Below are positions 15,548 through 24,696 of a stretch of 39,633 nucleotides of DNA, piece by piece. The notes under the pieces are model-generated. The model saw only the letters and a list, made by a program, of their open reading frames with translations. It was not told the DNA's origin and made no database searches. The position numbers were made by a program, and so were the translations under genes. The DNA comes from Bifidobacterium gallicum DSM 20093 = LMG 11596 (GTDB taxonomy: Bacteria > Actinomycetota > Actinomycetes > Actinomycetales > Bifidobacteriaceae): the NCBI RefSeq assembly GCF_000741205.1, contig NZ_JGYW01000010.1:1-39633 (forward strand), read 5' to 3'. How positions within the stretch are numbered: position 1 is the stretch's first letter; the number at the start of each line of letters is the position of its first letter.

Positions 15548-16381
15548 ATGCCTGAACAACCAGTACCGTATTGGGACGATGTGGATGCCACTCGCATATT
15601 TCCTAATATCGCGATTGCGGCGTTTGACCTTGATGGCACGCTTGCACGGTCGAAAAAACCGATGTTGGAACCCATGGCGCAAGCATTGAGCACATTGACC
15701 ACGATGCTGCCCGTGGCCATTGTATCGGGTGGAGCAATGTCACTCGTGCGCAGCCAAATCATCGATGTGCTCAGCGAACAGGCAGACCGCACGCGGATGC
15801 ATCTCATGCCGACCACGGGCACACGGTATTACCGTTGGAACGGCGATGACTGGCAACAGATATATGAGCATAATCTCAAATCGGAAGACCGTGCCGCCGC
15901 GATGGAATCCTTGCAGCGGCATGCCCAGGCGCTAGGCATATGGCCGGAGCACTCATATGGGCCTGTGTTGGAGGACCGCGGCAGCCAGATTACCTTTTCC
16001 GCACTGGGCCAGCAGGCGCCTGTGGACCTGAAAGAACAATGGGACCCCACAAATGAGTTGAAAAACGAGTTGGCACGCCGTGTGCAACGCGATGTGCCAC
16101 ATCTGCAAGTGCGTTCCGGAGGGTCGACGAGTGTCGATGTGTCAGACAAAGGCGTTGATAAAGCGTATGCCGTGCATGCTTTGGCTGACGCGTTGGGAGT
16201 TGACGTGGCACACATCATGTACGTTGGCGACCGCATGGATCCCGATGGCAATGATTATCCGGCAGCTCAGGCTGGTACCACAGCCATACGCGTGCGCGGA
16301 CCCGAAGACACCTTGGCGTTATGTCGCTCTTATATCGAGTGGTATCAGCATCATGCGTGCCGGCCGAACGGGGCCCAGTGA
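15548..16381 (+). CDS. HAD superfamily (IIB) phosphatase/mutase, phosphomannomutase-like
   Basis: This 277-residue protein has HAD motif I FDLDGTLA (about 25-32, nucleophile and acid Asp), motif II SGG, a C2-type cap, and motif IV GDRMDPDGNDYPA. The last of these closely resembles the GGNDYE signature of eukaryotic-type phosphomannomutases, and the cap segment EDRGSQITFSALGQ fits the same group. It could be a sugar-phosphate mutase or phosphatase that feeds nucleotide-sugar supply for the neighbouring envelope genes; the substrate cannot be read from sequence. AGGGGG lies eight bases before the ATG. Its stop overlaps the comF start (GTGA), so the two are translationally coupled. Confidence 0.75.
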   Translation: MPEQPVPYWDDVDATRIFPNIAIAAFDLDGTLARSKKPMLEPMAQALSTLTTMLPVAIVSGGAMSLVRSQIIDVLSEQADRTRMHLMPTTGTRYYRWNGDDWQQIYEHNLKSEDRAAAMESLQRHAQALGIWPEHSYGPVLEDRGSQITFSALGQQAPVDLKEQWDPTNELKNELARRVQRDVPHLQVRSGGSTSVDVSDKGVDKAYAVHALADALGVDVAHIMYVGDRMDPDGNDYPAAQAGTTAIRVRGPEDTLALCRSYIEWYQHHACRPNGAQ

Positions 16382-17091
16382 AACTCAGGCGTCGTTTGGC
16401 AGCGACAGGGGTGCTGCTGCGTGACCTTATGGCGCCTCGCGGTTGCGCGGGCTGCGACATGCCCGATGAGATCTTGTGCAAGGCATGCACGCAGGCGTTC
16501 AGTCATACCGTGGAGCTCGACATGCCAGGCACCTTGGCCGGCTATGGTGCGGCTGCCGCACCATACCACGGTGTGGTGCGCCAGGCCATATTGCAATGGA
16601 AAGACCACGGCGATCAGGAATGCGATATGCCACTGGCCTATGTGATGGTGCGTCTTGTTGACACGTTGCGGCTGCACGGTCTTGTCCAATACGCCCAATG
16701 TCAGCAACTGCTCGTGGTGCCTGCACCATCATCCCCGAGCTCGGTGCATGCCCGTGGACGGCGCCACTTGGAACCTTTGGCGATGTGCGTCAGTGACCAT
16801 CTGCAACGCCACGGTGTGACGTCACAGTATGCGCGTGCGTTAACCATGCGCAGGCAGCGGCGCAAAGCCGTACAAACCGCTTCAGCGGCTTCCCGCATAG
16901 ATCGTTTGGCAGGAGCCATACGGTTTGACCCTGCCGCCATATCAGCATTGGAGCCAAGGAAAACCATGGCAGTAATCATTGACGACATCATCACCACAGG
17001 CGCTACGATGCGGCAATGTGTACAAACACTCGATGATGCCGGTATCCCGGTATTGACGACCCTGGCATTGGCTCGCACGCCGCGAGATTGA
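16378..17091 (+). CDS. comF: ComF family phosphoribosyltransferase-like protein
   Basis: ComF/GntX proteins combine a small zinc finger with a type I phosphoribosyltransferase fold; in competent bacteria ComF acts in DNA uptake with the ComFA helicase. Here the zinc finger is CAGC...CKAC (Cys-x2-Cys-x9-Cys-x2-Cys), and the PRPP loop is VIIDDIITTGATM near the C-terminus, so the fold looks intact. The protein has 237 residues from a GTG whose last bases form the stop of the preceding gene (GTGA). An upstream ATG at 16321 would overlap that gene by 61 bases and is less likely. No comFA or other competence gene is visible here. Confidence 0.82.
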   Translation: MKLRRRLAATGVLLRDLMAPRGCAGCDMPDEILCKACTQAFSHTVELDMPGTLAGYGAAAAPYHGVVRQAILQWKDHGDQECDMPLAYVMVRLVDTLRLHGLVQYAQCQQLLVVPAPSSPSSVHARGRRHLEPLAMCVSDHLQRHGVTSQYARALTMRRQRRKAVQTASAASRIDRLAGAIRFDPAAISALEPRKTMAVIIDDIITTGATMRQCVQTLDDAGIPVLTTLALARTPRD

Positions 17092-17169
17092 CTGGATTGA
17101 TACGACAGTACGACACAGGGGCGCGTCAGCGCGTGTTCACGCGGCATTGTTTGCATACATGCGCATAAC

Positions 17170-17217
17170 AATGAACGGCATGCATCCGATGGATATCGAT
17201 GATGCTTGCCGTTCATT
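17170..17217. terminator. 17-bp hairpin between convergent comF and histidine kinase genes
   Basis: Arms 17170-17186 and 17201-17217 pair at 16 of 17 positions around a 14-base loop. The symmetry allows action on both strands. Confidence 0.8.
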
Positions 17218-17239
17218 GATGAAACTATGCAATGAGAGT

Positions 17240-18343
17240 CTACTCCATGGTTTCTTCTGAGTCGACAATCTGAGGGTGACGGGGGAGTGTGATTTCGAAA
17301 TTAACACCACGTTCGTCATCCACGACTTGCACATTGCCGTCATGCAGCATGGCGGCCCAGCGGGCAATCGACAGCCCCAATCCAGTGCCCCCGGATTCGG
17401 TGCCACGTCCGCTATTGCCTTTGACGAACCGGCGGAAAATTTGGTTGCGCACCTCGGACGGGATTTGCGATCCATAATTGATGACATTGGCCACTACCAA
17501 GTCGTGCTCTTCATCCACATGCGCTTCAACAAGGATACTTGTATTATCAGCGGAGTGTTTGAGCGCGTTGGCGATGATGTTGGTGAACAATTGACGCAAA
17601 CGGTCCTGGTCGCCTTCCATCGTGATATCGTCCGGAATCGCTATCTTAATCGTATGCCCGTGGCTTGCATCGGCAAGCTGCAAAGGCGACACGGTATCGT
17701 CAATGAATTCGGCAAGGTTGAATTCTTCCACATTCAAACTGGCCGCGCCTGCCTCCACACGACTTAAGTCGAGCAGGAAGGAAATCAGATTGCTCAGGCG
17801 ATGTGTCTGGCCAAGAATGTTTTCGAGATTCGCAGGAGAAGCCTCGACTACACCATCAGCCATATTCTCGACCATGGCCTGCAGGGCTGCGACTGGGGTA
17901 CGCAACTCGTGGCTGACATTGGCTACCATGTCACGGCGCATTTGGTCAGCGTGTTCGAGTTCATCGGCCATATCGTTGAAGGCATGTGCCAATTCGTACA
18001 CTTCATCATGACTGCGTTCATAGGTTTGCACGCGCACGGTATAGTCGCCATCAGCCATGGCTCTGGCGGCATCGCGCATTTCCACGAGCGGTTGGATCAG
18101 ACTGCTCGTAAATGAGTACGTGAAAATCAGTGTCACAATGATTGTCAACGGCAATGCCGTCCAACCGTTCATATCCAGATGAGACAAGTACCATGCCATC
18201 AGGAAGGCAAGAATTGTGGCAATGAGGATGACTGCACTCATTTCCACTTTTAGTGAAGTGAACAATGAGATGGGGCGTTCTTTCCGATGCTGTTGCTTCG
18301 GAAGCGAACGCCCCATCTCGCCTTGCTGTTGATCTGCCATCAT
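17240..18343 (-). CDS. Membrane sensor histidine kinase of a two-component system
   Basis: This 367-residue kinase has two membrane helices (about 36-54 and 61-83) joined by only a few residues, so it has no extracellular sensor domain and is likely an intramembrane-sensing type. A HAMP linker follows, then HisKA with the phospho-accepting His in NVSHELRTP (His 145), and HATPase_c with N box NIIANALKH and G box GGTGLGLSIARW. It is the second gene of a tight pair: its start overlaps the response-regulator stop by four bases (ATGA), and the pair lies just after glgB. The signal is unknown; lipid, envelope or cell-wall stress would fit the architecture. Confidence 0.9.
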   Translation of the reverse strand: MMADQQQGEMGRSLPKQQHRKERPISLFTSLKVEMSAVILIATILAFLMAWYLSHLDMNGWTALPLTIIVTLIFTYSFTSSLIQPLVEMRDAARAMADGDYTVRVQTYERSHDEVYELAHAFNDMADELEHADQMRRDMVANVSHELRTPVAALQAMVENMADGVVEASPANLENILGQTHRLSNLISFLLDLSRVEAGAASLNVEEFNLAEFIDDTVSPLQLADASHGHTIKIAIPDDITMEGDQDRLRQLFTNIIANALKHSADNTSILVEAHVDEEHDLVVANVINYGSQIPSEVRNQIFRRFVKGNSGRGTESGGTGLGLSIARWAAMLHDGNVQVVDDERGVNFEITLPRHPQIVDSEETME

Positions 18344-19059
18344 TGCGCCGGGGGTTCGAATGCGTATCCGACGCCATGCACGGTACGGATGGTGGATGAA
18401 CCGAGCTTATGGCGCAATGCCTTGACGTGGGAATCCACGGTACGCGTGCCTGATGCGTCCACCCAATCCCAGACTTCTTCAAGCAATTGCTCGCGTGTCA
18501 ACACGGATTTGGGCTTGCGGGCCAGTGTGACCAATAAGTCAAATTCAGTAGGAGTCAGATGCACGGATTCACCGTTCAATGTCACCACGCGTTGAGTCGG
18601 ATCGATGACCAGTGAACCGTAATCGAGGATCTTTTCGTTCTGCGAATTCTGTGCAATGACTTTTGCCCGTTCCACACGACGCAACAGCGCCTTGCACCGG
18701 GCCACGAGCTCGCGCATCGAGAATGGCTTGGTCATATAGTCGTCGGCACCGGCGCCCAGACCAATGATCTTGTCGGTCTCGTCGTCGCGTGCCGTCAACA
18801 TGAGCACCGGCACAGGACGCATGGCCACAATACGCTTGGTCGCTTCCAGCCCATCCATGACCGGCAGCATGACATCCATGATGACCAGATCCGGTTTGAG
18901 CGTGGTGCTGGCTTGCACGGCGCTGGCGCCGTCTGAGGCCACGCGCGCAATCCAACCTTCCGCAGTCAAACGCTGCGCGATGGCTGTGGCGAGCGTGGGC
19001 TCATCCTCGACAACCAGCACCGTCAACCGTGGACGCTGTGGTGAGGCAGATGTATTCAT
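18340..19059 (-). CDS. OmpR/PhoB family response regulator
   Basis: This 239-residue protein has a receiver domain with acidic pocket VVEDE (17-20), phospho-acceptor Asp 62 in LVIMDVMLP, and conserved Thr and Lys in MLTAR and MTKPF. A C-terminal winged-helix DNA-binding domain follows (about 145-237), with ending SHVKALRHKLG and VHGVGYAFEPP typical of the OmpR class. It starts 13 bases after the glgB stop, so it is probably transcribed with glgB and with the kinase gene that overlaps its own stop. Its targets cannot be inferred, although the linkage to glgB suggests a connection to glycogen metabolism. Confidence 0.92.
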   Translation of the reverse strand: MNTSASPQRPRLTVLVVEDEPTLATAIAQRLTAEGWIARVASDGASAVQASTTLKPDLVIMDVMLPVMDGLEATKRIVAMRPVPVLMLTARDDETDKIIGLGAGADDYMTKPFSMRELVARCKALLRRVERAKVIAQNSQNEKILDYGSLVIDPTQRVVTLNGESVHLTPTEFDLLVTLARKPKSVLTREQLLEEVWDWVDASGTRTVDSHVKALRHKLGSSTIRTVHGVGYAFEPPAQ

Positions 19060-19072
19060 AAGAAGACCTTCC

Positions 19073-21328
19073 TTAGTTTTCTGGCTTCAAGAATACTGCT
19101 CCCAAGGCTGGCAATGTGATGTTCGCTGAGAAGTCACGAGAATGGAACGGACCTTGGTCGGCGACAATATCGTTGTTATGGATGTCAGAACCACCATATT
19201 TCGCATCATCGGTCGTCAGGATTTCCTTCCAACGGCCACCCTGGGGCAACGCCACCTGGTAATCCGACCATGCGCTGCCAGAGAAATTGATGACAACAAC
19301 AACCTGCTCACCATTCTTGCCAATACGCATGAAGCTCAGCGTATTGTGATCACGGTCATCGCTTGTCAGCCACTGGAATCCATCAGGGGTGAAATCCTGG
19401 CTCCAGAACGCCGGATCGGCCGTGTACATGGCATTGAGATCGGCAACCAGTCGCTGCACGCCCTTATGGTCGTCCCAGTTGAGGCTGTCCCATTCAATCT
19501 GCGCATCATAGTTCCACTCGGCGAACTGGGCGATTTCATTACCCATGAACGTGAGCTTCTTGCCCGGATGCGCCCATTGATAAGCGAACAGGGAACGTAC
19601 GCCGGCGAACTTTTGCCAATCGTCGCCTGGCATCTTGGTGAACAACGAGCCCTTGCCATACACGACCTCGTCATGGCTGATCGGCAGCACATATTGCTCG
19701 GAGAACGCGTAGACCATCGAGAAGGTGATCTCGTCATGATGCCAGCGGCGGTTGATTGGGGACTCCTTGAGATACTCAAGCGTGTCGTGCATCCAACCCA
19801 TGTTCCACTTGAGACCATAGCCCAAGCCGCCCTGGCTGGTCGGCGCCGTCACACCAGGATATGCCGTCGACTCTTCAGCGATCATCATGATGCCCGGATT
19901 GTTCTTGTATGCCGTGGCGTTGGCTTCCTGAATGAACTCGATGGCTTCGAGGTTTTCACGGCCGCCAAACTTGTTGGGACGCCACTGGCCGTTCTCGCGG
20001 CTGTAATCGAGATACAGCATCGAAGAGACGGCATCCACGCGCAGGCCGTCAATGTGGTATTCCGAAAGCCAGAAGTTCGCGTTGGCCACCAGGAAGTTGC
20101 GTACTTCGCGACGTCCGAAGTTGAAGATGTAGGTACCCCAGTCAGGATGCTCGCCACGCAGCGGATCGGGATCTTCATACAGTGGGGTGCCATCGAAACG
20201 GCCCAATGCGAATGCGTCCTTCGGGAAGTGGGCGGGCACCCAATCCATGATGATGCCGATGCCGGCTTCATGCGCTTTGTCCACAAGATACTTGAACTGG
20301 TCAGGGGAGCCCAGACGCGAATCCACGCCGTAGTAGCCTGTGACCTGATACCCCCATGATCCGAGGAACGGGTATTCCTCAAGCGGCATGAACTCGATAT
20401 GCGTAAAGCCCATCTGCTGCACATACGGAATGAGCTTGTCGGCCAGTTCCTGGTAGTCATGCACGTCCTTGCGCCATGAATTGGCGTTCACTTCGTAAAT
20501 GGCCACGGGTCCTTGATGGGGGTCACTGGCCGCGCGCTTGGTCATCCAATCGTTGTCGTTCCATTCATGTGTCGACTCGACAACAATGGAACCGGTGCGC
20601 GGCGGAATCTCATGCGAACGCTCCATGGGGTCGGCCTTGAGTTCCCACTGGTTGTATGCGTTGAGAATCTTGAACTTGTAAATCTGGCCTGCAGTAACGC
20701 CTGGCACAAACAGTTCCCACACACCCGAAGAACCCAGGGAGCGCATGGCGTGGCGGCGTCCATCCCAACCGTTGAAGTCACCAACGACCTGCACGGCGTG
20801 CGCGTTGGGTGCCCATACGGTAAAGGACGTGCCAACAATCGGTTCGTTCGGTGTGCCGTCTTGCGATCCCATCGGATCGTCAAAACGCATGACGCGGGCG
20901 CCCATCTTCTCCCAAAGGCGCTCATGGCGTCCCTCGCCGAACAGATACAGGTCCATGTCGCCGATGGTGGGAAGGTGGCGGTACGGTTCGTCTTCCAACG
21001 TGACGGTGCCGTCGTCATACGTGGTGCGCACACGGTAATCCGGCACGGTGGCTTCCCCTTTGTCGCCAGTGCTGGCCGGGACTACGGCAACAAACACGCC
21101 ATTGTGTTCATGGGAGGCCGGAGTTTCGCCGTCCTCGGTCACAATGGTCACGTCTTTCGCGAGCGGGCGTAGCACTCGGATGGTGACCGTGGCGGGAGTG
21201 GTCTCATTGTTGATATGGGCCCCGAGGATTTCGTGCGGATTGTAGAAAGCGCCATTGCTGACGGCATCGAGCTGGTCCGCATTGACCGGAACGGGGGTGT
21301 TCGCCTGAGAAGTATGTGTTGTAGTCAT
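19073..21328 (-). CDS. glgB: 1,4-alpha-glucan branching enzyme (GH13)
   Basis: GlgB makes the alpha-1,6 branches of glycogen by moving short alpha-1,4 chains. This 751-residue protein has an N-terminal CBM48/E-set region (about 25-235), then a GH13 barrel with the family motifs [17 protein letters not shown] (nucleophile Asp), [10 protein letters not shown] (acid/base Glu) and [16 protein letters not shown]-terminal beta domain closes it. The frame extends upstream to 21427, but the Met at 21326-21328 is chosen: it follows a TATGCT box ending six bases upstream, its downstream sequence fits the usual N-terminus, and the longer version would run into the carD promoter. A two-component system follows closely on the same strand. 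Confidence 0.94.
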   Translation of the reverse strand: MTTTHTSQANTPVPVNADQLDAVSNGAFYNPHEILGAHINNETTPATVTIRVLRPLAKDVTIVTEDGETPASHEHNGVFVAVVPASTGDKGEATVPDYRVRTTYDDGTVTLEDEPYRHLPTIGDMDLYLFGEGRHERLWEKMGARVMRFDDPMGSQDGTPNEPIVGTSFTVWAPNAHAVQVVGDFNGWDGRRHAMRSLGSSGVWELFVPGVTAGQIYKFKILNAYNQWELKADPMERSHEIPPRTGSIVVESTHEWNDNDWMTKRAASDPHQGPVAIYEVNANSWRKDVHDYQELADKLIPYVQQMGFTHIEFMPLEEYPFLGSWGYQVTGYYGVDSRLGSPDQFKYLVDKAHEAGIGIIMDWVPAHFPKDAFALGRFDGTPLYEDPDPLRGEHPDWGTYIFNFGRREVRNFLVANANFWLSEYHIDGLRVDAVSSMLYLDYSRENGQWRPNKFGGRENLEAIEFIQEANATAYKNNPGIMMIAEESTAYPGVTAPTSQGGLGYGLKWNMGWMHDTLEYLKESPINRRWHHDEITFSMVYAFSEQYVLPISHDEVVYGKGSLFTKMPGDDWQKFAGVRSLFAYQWAHPGKKLTFMGNEIAQFAEWNYDAQIEWDSLNWDDHKGVQRLVADLNAMYTADPAFWSQDFTPDGFQWLTSDDRDHNTLSFMRIGKNGEQVVVVINFSGSAWSDYQVALPQGGRWKEILTTDDAKYGGSDIHNNDIVADQGPFHSRDFSANITLPALGAVFLKPEN

Positions 21329-21334
21329 GCCACT

Positions 21335-21340
21335 AGCATA
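21335..21340 (-). promoter_or_regulatory. -10 hexamer TATGCT placed for a leaderless glgB transcript
   Basis: Read on the minus strand, TATGCT ends six bases before the chosen glgB ATG, and no Shine-Dalgarno sequence is present. Confidence 0.5.
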
Positions 21341-21401
21341 CGCATGTTCGGGGGGTGTGGGGTGCATTTTCGGAGATTTCTCAGCTAATTCTCCGCATTG
21401 C

Positions 21402-21430
21402 TTTGGTGAGTCCAGTCGTTTTGGCATAAT
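21402..21430 (+). promoter_or_regulatory. Probable carD promoter
   Basis: TTTGGT (21402-21407) and CATAAT (21425-21430) are 17 bases apart and would start a transcript near 21437, about 28 bases before the carD ATG. The promoter lies back to back with the glgB start region. Confidence 0.5.
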
Positions 21431-21464
21431 ACGTAAGGTTTGTCATATATGTCACGGAGGATAC

Positions 21465-22061
21465 ATGGGGTATAAGGTTGGCGATATGGTCGTCTATCCG
21501 CGCCACGGTGCGGCCAAAGTAGAGGCTATTACCGAGCGTACGGTCAAAGGTGTGACGAGGGAGTATCTTCAGCTTTCCGTACTTTCCTCGGACGGATTGG
21601 TCATCAATGTGCCGGTGGAGAACGCCAAAAAGGTCGGCGTGCGCGACATTGTTGACGCTCATGAGGTGGCTAAGGTCTTCGAGATTTTGCGCACCCCCAT
21701 CATCGAGAAGGAAATGAACTGGTCGCGTCGCTATAAGCTCAATGTGGAGAAGCTTGCCACGGGCGACGTCAACAAAATCGCTGAAGTGGTGCGTGACTTG
21801 GCTCAGCGTGATGTGGATGAGCATGGTTTGTCCGCTGGCGAGAAGCGCATGCTGACCAAAGCCCGCAGCGTGTTGACGAGTGAAATCGCATTGTCGGAAA
21901 AGCTGGAGGAGACCGAAGCCCAACGTCTGCTTGATGTGAATCTTGGCTACTCCGAGCCGCTTCCTGGCGACGACCGGCATCATTCCTTCGCTCCTGATGA
22001 GGCTGCCGCCGATACGTTGGCACGTCTGGAAGCTGAAGGCAAAGGCAAAAAGAAGAAGTGA
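21465..22061 (+). CDS. carD: CarD family RNA polymerase-binding transcription factor
   Basis: CarD binds the RNA polymerase beta subunit and stabilises the open complex at rRNA and many other promoters in Actinobacteria. The 198-residue protein opens with the CarD/TRCF RNA-polymerase interaction domain ([14 protein letters not shown]...) and continues with a helical DNA-binding domain containing the conserved NWSRRYKLN segment with its wedge Trp. It ends in an acidic region plus a Lys-rich tail somewhat longer than in mycobacteria (about 162 residues there). GGAGG lies four bases before the ATG. Its stop overlaps the ispF GTG start (GTGA), giving the carD-isp linkage also known from mycobacteria. 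Confidence 0.94.
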   Translation: MGYKVGDMVVYPRHGAAKVEAITERTVKGVTREYLQLSVLSSDGLVINVPVENAKKVGVRDIVDAHEVAKVFEILRTPIIEKEMNWSRRYKLNVEKLATGDVNKIAEVVRDLAQRDVDEHGLSAGEKRMLTKARSVLTSEIALSEKLEETEAQRLLDVNLGYSEPLPGDDRHHSFAPDEAAADTLARLEAEGKGKKKK

Positions 22062-22558
22062 CCAACAATCATGATCTTCGGGTGGGCGTCGGTTTCGACG
22101 CCCACCGTTTTATTGACGCCGATGATCCGCGTGCGGCTGAGCCCATGCATCTGGCCTGCTTGTTATGGCCGGGGCCCGGAATCCAAGGGGATTCCGATGG
22201 TGATGTAGTGGTGCATGCGCTAATCGATGCGCTGCTGAGTGCCGCAGACTTGGGTGACATCGGATCCTATTTTGGCGTCGGTGCAGACTCCCAAGGCGCG
22301 GGTCGCACGGGGCGCTCCATGCTGCAAGAAATCGTGGCATATCTCGATGACCACGGCGCGTATGCGATCAATGCGTCCGTATGCATTGTCGGCAATCGTC
22401 CGAAGTTCAGTGCACGTCGTCGCGAGGCACAGCAAGCACTGAGCTCAATCATGGGCTGTTCTGTCACCGTGACGGCCACCACCACTGATGGCATGGGATT
22501 CACGGGCAAAGGCGAGGGCATAGCGGCCATCGCGAATTGTCTCGTGGAATTGCGATGA
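22058..22558 (+). CDS. ispF: 2-C-methyl-D-erythritol 2,4-cyclodiphosphate synthase
   Basis: IspF closes the cyclic diphosphate in the MEP route to isopentenyl diphosphate. This 166-residue protein has the metal ligands in GVGFDAHRF (Asp and His) and the [20 protein letters not shown] helix, with the third His and the substrate-binding [18 protein letters not shown] near the C-terminus is the nucleotide-binding signature. The start is a GTG overlapping the carD stop, so translation is coupled. The ispD gene that often lies between carD and ispF in mycobacteria is absent here. Confidence 0.93.
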   Translation: MTNNHDLRVGVGFDAHRFIDADDPRAAEPMHLACLLWPGPGIQGDSDGDVVVHALIDALLSAADLGDIGSYFGVGADSQGAGRTGRSMLQEIVAYLDDHGAYAINASVCIVGNRPKFSARRREAQQALSSIMGCSVTVTATTTDGMGFTGKGEGIAAIANCLVELR

Positions 22559-22639
22559 ACGGTTGCACGGAAATAATAATCATGATTTCCCTCACGGGGG
22601 ACTGCAGGAAAGCTGCAGAAAACGTGCCTATAGATAACG

Positions 22640-22680
22640 CAAGCCCCGCGTAATCGGAGAACCCGATCACGCGGGGCTTG
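22640..22680. terminator. Hairpin between convergent ispF and ABC permease genes
   Basis: Perfect 12-bp arms 22640-22651 and 22669-22680 continue inward with a further imperfect stem. The hairpin lies 18 bases past the permease stop on the minus strand and can serve both strands. Confidence 0.8.
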
Positions 22681-22697
22681 CTGTAGCGCAACGTTTG

Positions 22698-23525
22698 TCA
22701 GGCGCGACGGAACTCGATGATCTTGGTGACGCCCCAGATCGCGACCGAAATCGTGACAATCACAAAGCTCGGGGGAGCGGGGAACATCGTGGATAGTACG
22801 AGACCGCCCCAAATGGAAATCAGGCAGATGATCGTTGACACGACCATGGCCTTGAACGGCGAGCTCGTCAATACATTGGCGGACGCGGCCGGAGTGATGA
22901 CAAGCGCGAAAATCAACAACGTACCCACCGCGGGAACAGCGATTGTAATGACACCGGCCAACACGGCCAAAAACAGCACATTGAGCAATCCTGTGGGCAC
23001 GCCTTTGGCGCGAGCCACCTGCTCGTCCAACGAGCTGAACAGCAATGGACGATAAATAATGGCCATCAGCACAAAGAGCACCACATCAAAAACGGCGAAA
23101 CTGATGATCTGGCCGTCGGTGATTGTCAGGATCGAACCGAACAGGATCGACTGCAACTGCTGGGATGCCGAGGACGACATGCGCGCGAAATACAAGCCCA
23201 AACCAGTGGCGAACGCGAGCACGCTGCCGGTGGCGATTTCTCGTTGCGACGCTTTCTTGCCGAGCGCGGCGATAATCAGTGCGCCGCCGAGTGCGAACAC
23301 GCCCAATCCCAGCTCCACGGGCACGCCGATCAACACGGCTCCCGTAGCTCCCGGCAACGCGATATGGGCGAGCGCGTGGGAAGCGAACGTGGAGGAACGG
23401 GCAATCGTGAAATACCCGACGATGCCGGCGGCCAGCGCGATGCACAGTCCGGCCAGAAAAGCGTTGTGCATGAATGACGCGTTGAGTGTGGTGAGCCATT
23501 CAGGATCGTACGTGAAAGCGGACAT
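22698..23525 (-). CDS. znuB: Zinc/manganese ABC transporter permease (ZnuB family)
   Basis: This 275-residue protein with about eight hydrophobic helices is typical of the ABC-3 permease family that moves Zn or Mn. LPGATGAVL and the Gly/Ala-rich membrane segments fit the family. The ATG shares its A with the stop of the ATPase gene (TGATG), and GGAGGAG lies just upstream, so the two are coupled; a GTG one codon earlier is also possible. It is the last gene of the solute-binding protein - ATPase - permease set. Zinc is favoured over manganese because of a Zur-like box before the ATPase gene. Confidence 0.88.
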   Translation of the reverse strand: MSAFTYDPEWLTTLNASFMHNAFLAGLCIALAAGIVGYFTIARSSTFASHALAHIALPGATGAVLIGVPVELGLGVFALGGALIIAALGKKASQREIATGSVLAFATGLGLYFARMSSSASQQLQSILFGSILTITDGQIISFAVFDVVLFVLMAIIYRPLLFSSLDEQVARAKGVPTGLLNVLFLAVLAGVITIAVPAVGTLLIFALVITPAASANVLTSSPFKAMVVSTIICLISIWGGLVLSTMFPAPPSFVIVTISVAIWGVTKIIEFRRA

Positions 23526-24541
23526 CACTGCTCCTCCTGTGCGTGCGCGGCTGGTGTGTGCGCGTCATGTGCGGGACTGTTGTCGGGATTATTGTCGGGG
23601 CCATTGGCGGGACGTTCGGCTCGAGTGGTGCCGTGATTGGCGTGCGACGAGCCGGTTTCGTTGTGCTCATGCAAGCTTGTGATCTCGCCGACCGTATGTG
23701 TGTCGGCATCGGTGAATGGCTGCTTGGCGCCGAAATGCAAATCGGTTTCGGGCGTGACGAACATGTCGCCTTGGGGTGTTTGGATGACCTGCACGGTCGT
23801 GCCGTACAGATGCGTGAGCAGTTTGGCGTCGAGCACGTCGTGCACGCTGGCGTAATGGGGGTGTCCGTCAAGCAGATACACGGCTCCCGTCAAGATCGGC
23901 AGCAGCATGTTCAGATCGTGCGCCACGATTTGAATTGTCATGCCCAATTCGCGGTTGAGTTTGGCCAGGATGTGCACGGTCGCGTGCTGGCTGGGCAGGT
24001 CGAGGTTGGCCAGCGGTTCATCCAGCATCAGCAGTTTGGGACTGCCCACGAGGGCTTGCGCAATGGCGACGCGTTGGCGCATGCCGCCGGACAGTTGCGA
24101 TAGCCGTTGGTTGGCATGGTCGGCGATGTCCACATATTCGAGCGCTTCCATCGCTTTGGCACGTTGCTTGCGTGAGATGGGATGGAATCCGAACCGATAT
24201 CCGGTCAGTCCCAGCAGCACTGATTGCAAGGCCGTCAAACTTGAGTCAATTTCATTCGTATAGGTTTGTGGCACATACCCGATCTGCGCGTTGGCTTCAC
24301 CGGCTGGTTTGCCCAATACGGTCAGGGTGCCACTGGCAAGTGGAATCAGGCCGAGCTCGGCATTGAGCATTGTGGTTTTGCCGGCGCCGTTTGTGCCGAC
24401 AATGGCGGTGACCGAGCCTGTGGGAATCGTGAAATCGCCTTGGCTCCATATGATCCGGTTGCCGTGCTTCACGCTCGCATGCTGCGCGACAATGCATGGC
24501 GGTGGGGTGGGGGTGCCTGTCGTGTGGTGATGTTCAGTCAT
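23525..24541 (-). CDS. znuC: Zinc/manganese ABC transporter ATP-binding protein with His-rich C-terminal extension
   Basis: The 338-residue protein has a complete ABC ATPase domain (about 15-245): Walker A GTNGAGKT, signature LSGGMRQR, Walker B LLMLDEP and the His switch. After the ATPase come about 90 residues rich in His, Asp, Asn, Pro and Glu (DLHFGAK..., DADTHTVG, HEHNE, SHANH), and the N-terminus also has a small His cluster (EHHH). ZnuC-type ATPases are normally about 230-260 residues, so the tail is an addition that could bind or buffer metal on the cytoplasmic side; that is an inference. The gene lies 155 bases after the solute-binding protein gene, with a Zur-like box in the gap, and overlaps the permease gene. 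Confidence 0.88.
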   Translation of the reverse strand: MTEHHHTTGTPTPPPCIVAQHASVKHGNRIIWSQGDFTIPTGSVTAIVGTNGAGKTTMLNAELGLIPLASGTLTVLGKPAGEANAQIGYVPQTYTNEIDSSLTALQSVLLGLTGYRFGFHPISRKQRAKAMEALEYVDIADHANQRLSQLSGGMRQRVAIAQALVGSPKLLMLDEPLANLDLPSQHATVHILAKLNRELGMTIQIVAHDLNMLLPILTGAVYLLDGHPHYASVHDVLDAKLLTHLYGTTVQVIQTPQGDMFVTPETDLHFGAKQPFTDADTHTVGEITSLHEHNETGSSHANHGTTRAERPANGPDNNPDNSPAHDAHTPAAHAQEEQ

Positions 24542-24626
24542 GTGGTTCTCCTGCGCTGATTCATGCCTTGAACAATCCGGCGGGTTGTAGCAAGCCGCGA
24601 CGTCACGTCAGTATGGCAATCAGTAT

Positions 24627-24641
24627 TGACAATCATTCCCA
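24627..24641 (-). promoter_or_regulatory. Zur-like operator before the ATPase gene
   Basis: On the minus strand the 15 bases TGGGAATGATTGTCA match the Zur/Fur-type consensus TGAAAATNATTTTCA at most positions and keep the central palindromic ATGATT. The site lies 86 bases upstream of the ATPase start, inside the gene set rather than before its first gene. Confidence 0.6.
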
Positions 24642-24696
24642 TTTAGCGGGGGTGGCTTGCTGCAGCTGGTGCGGGACGTTGGTGCTTATATGGTTT

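Noticed and set aside
19142-20359. 405-codon open frame antisense to glgB
   Set aside because: Shadow of glgB; no start signal and no recognisable domain.
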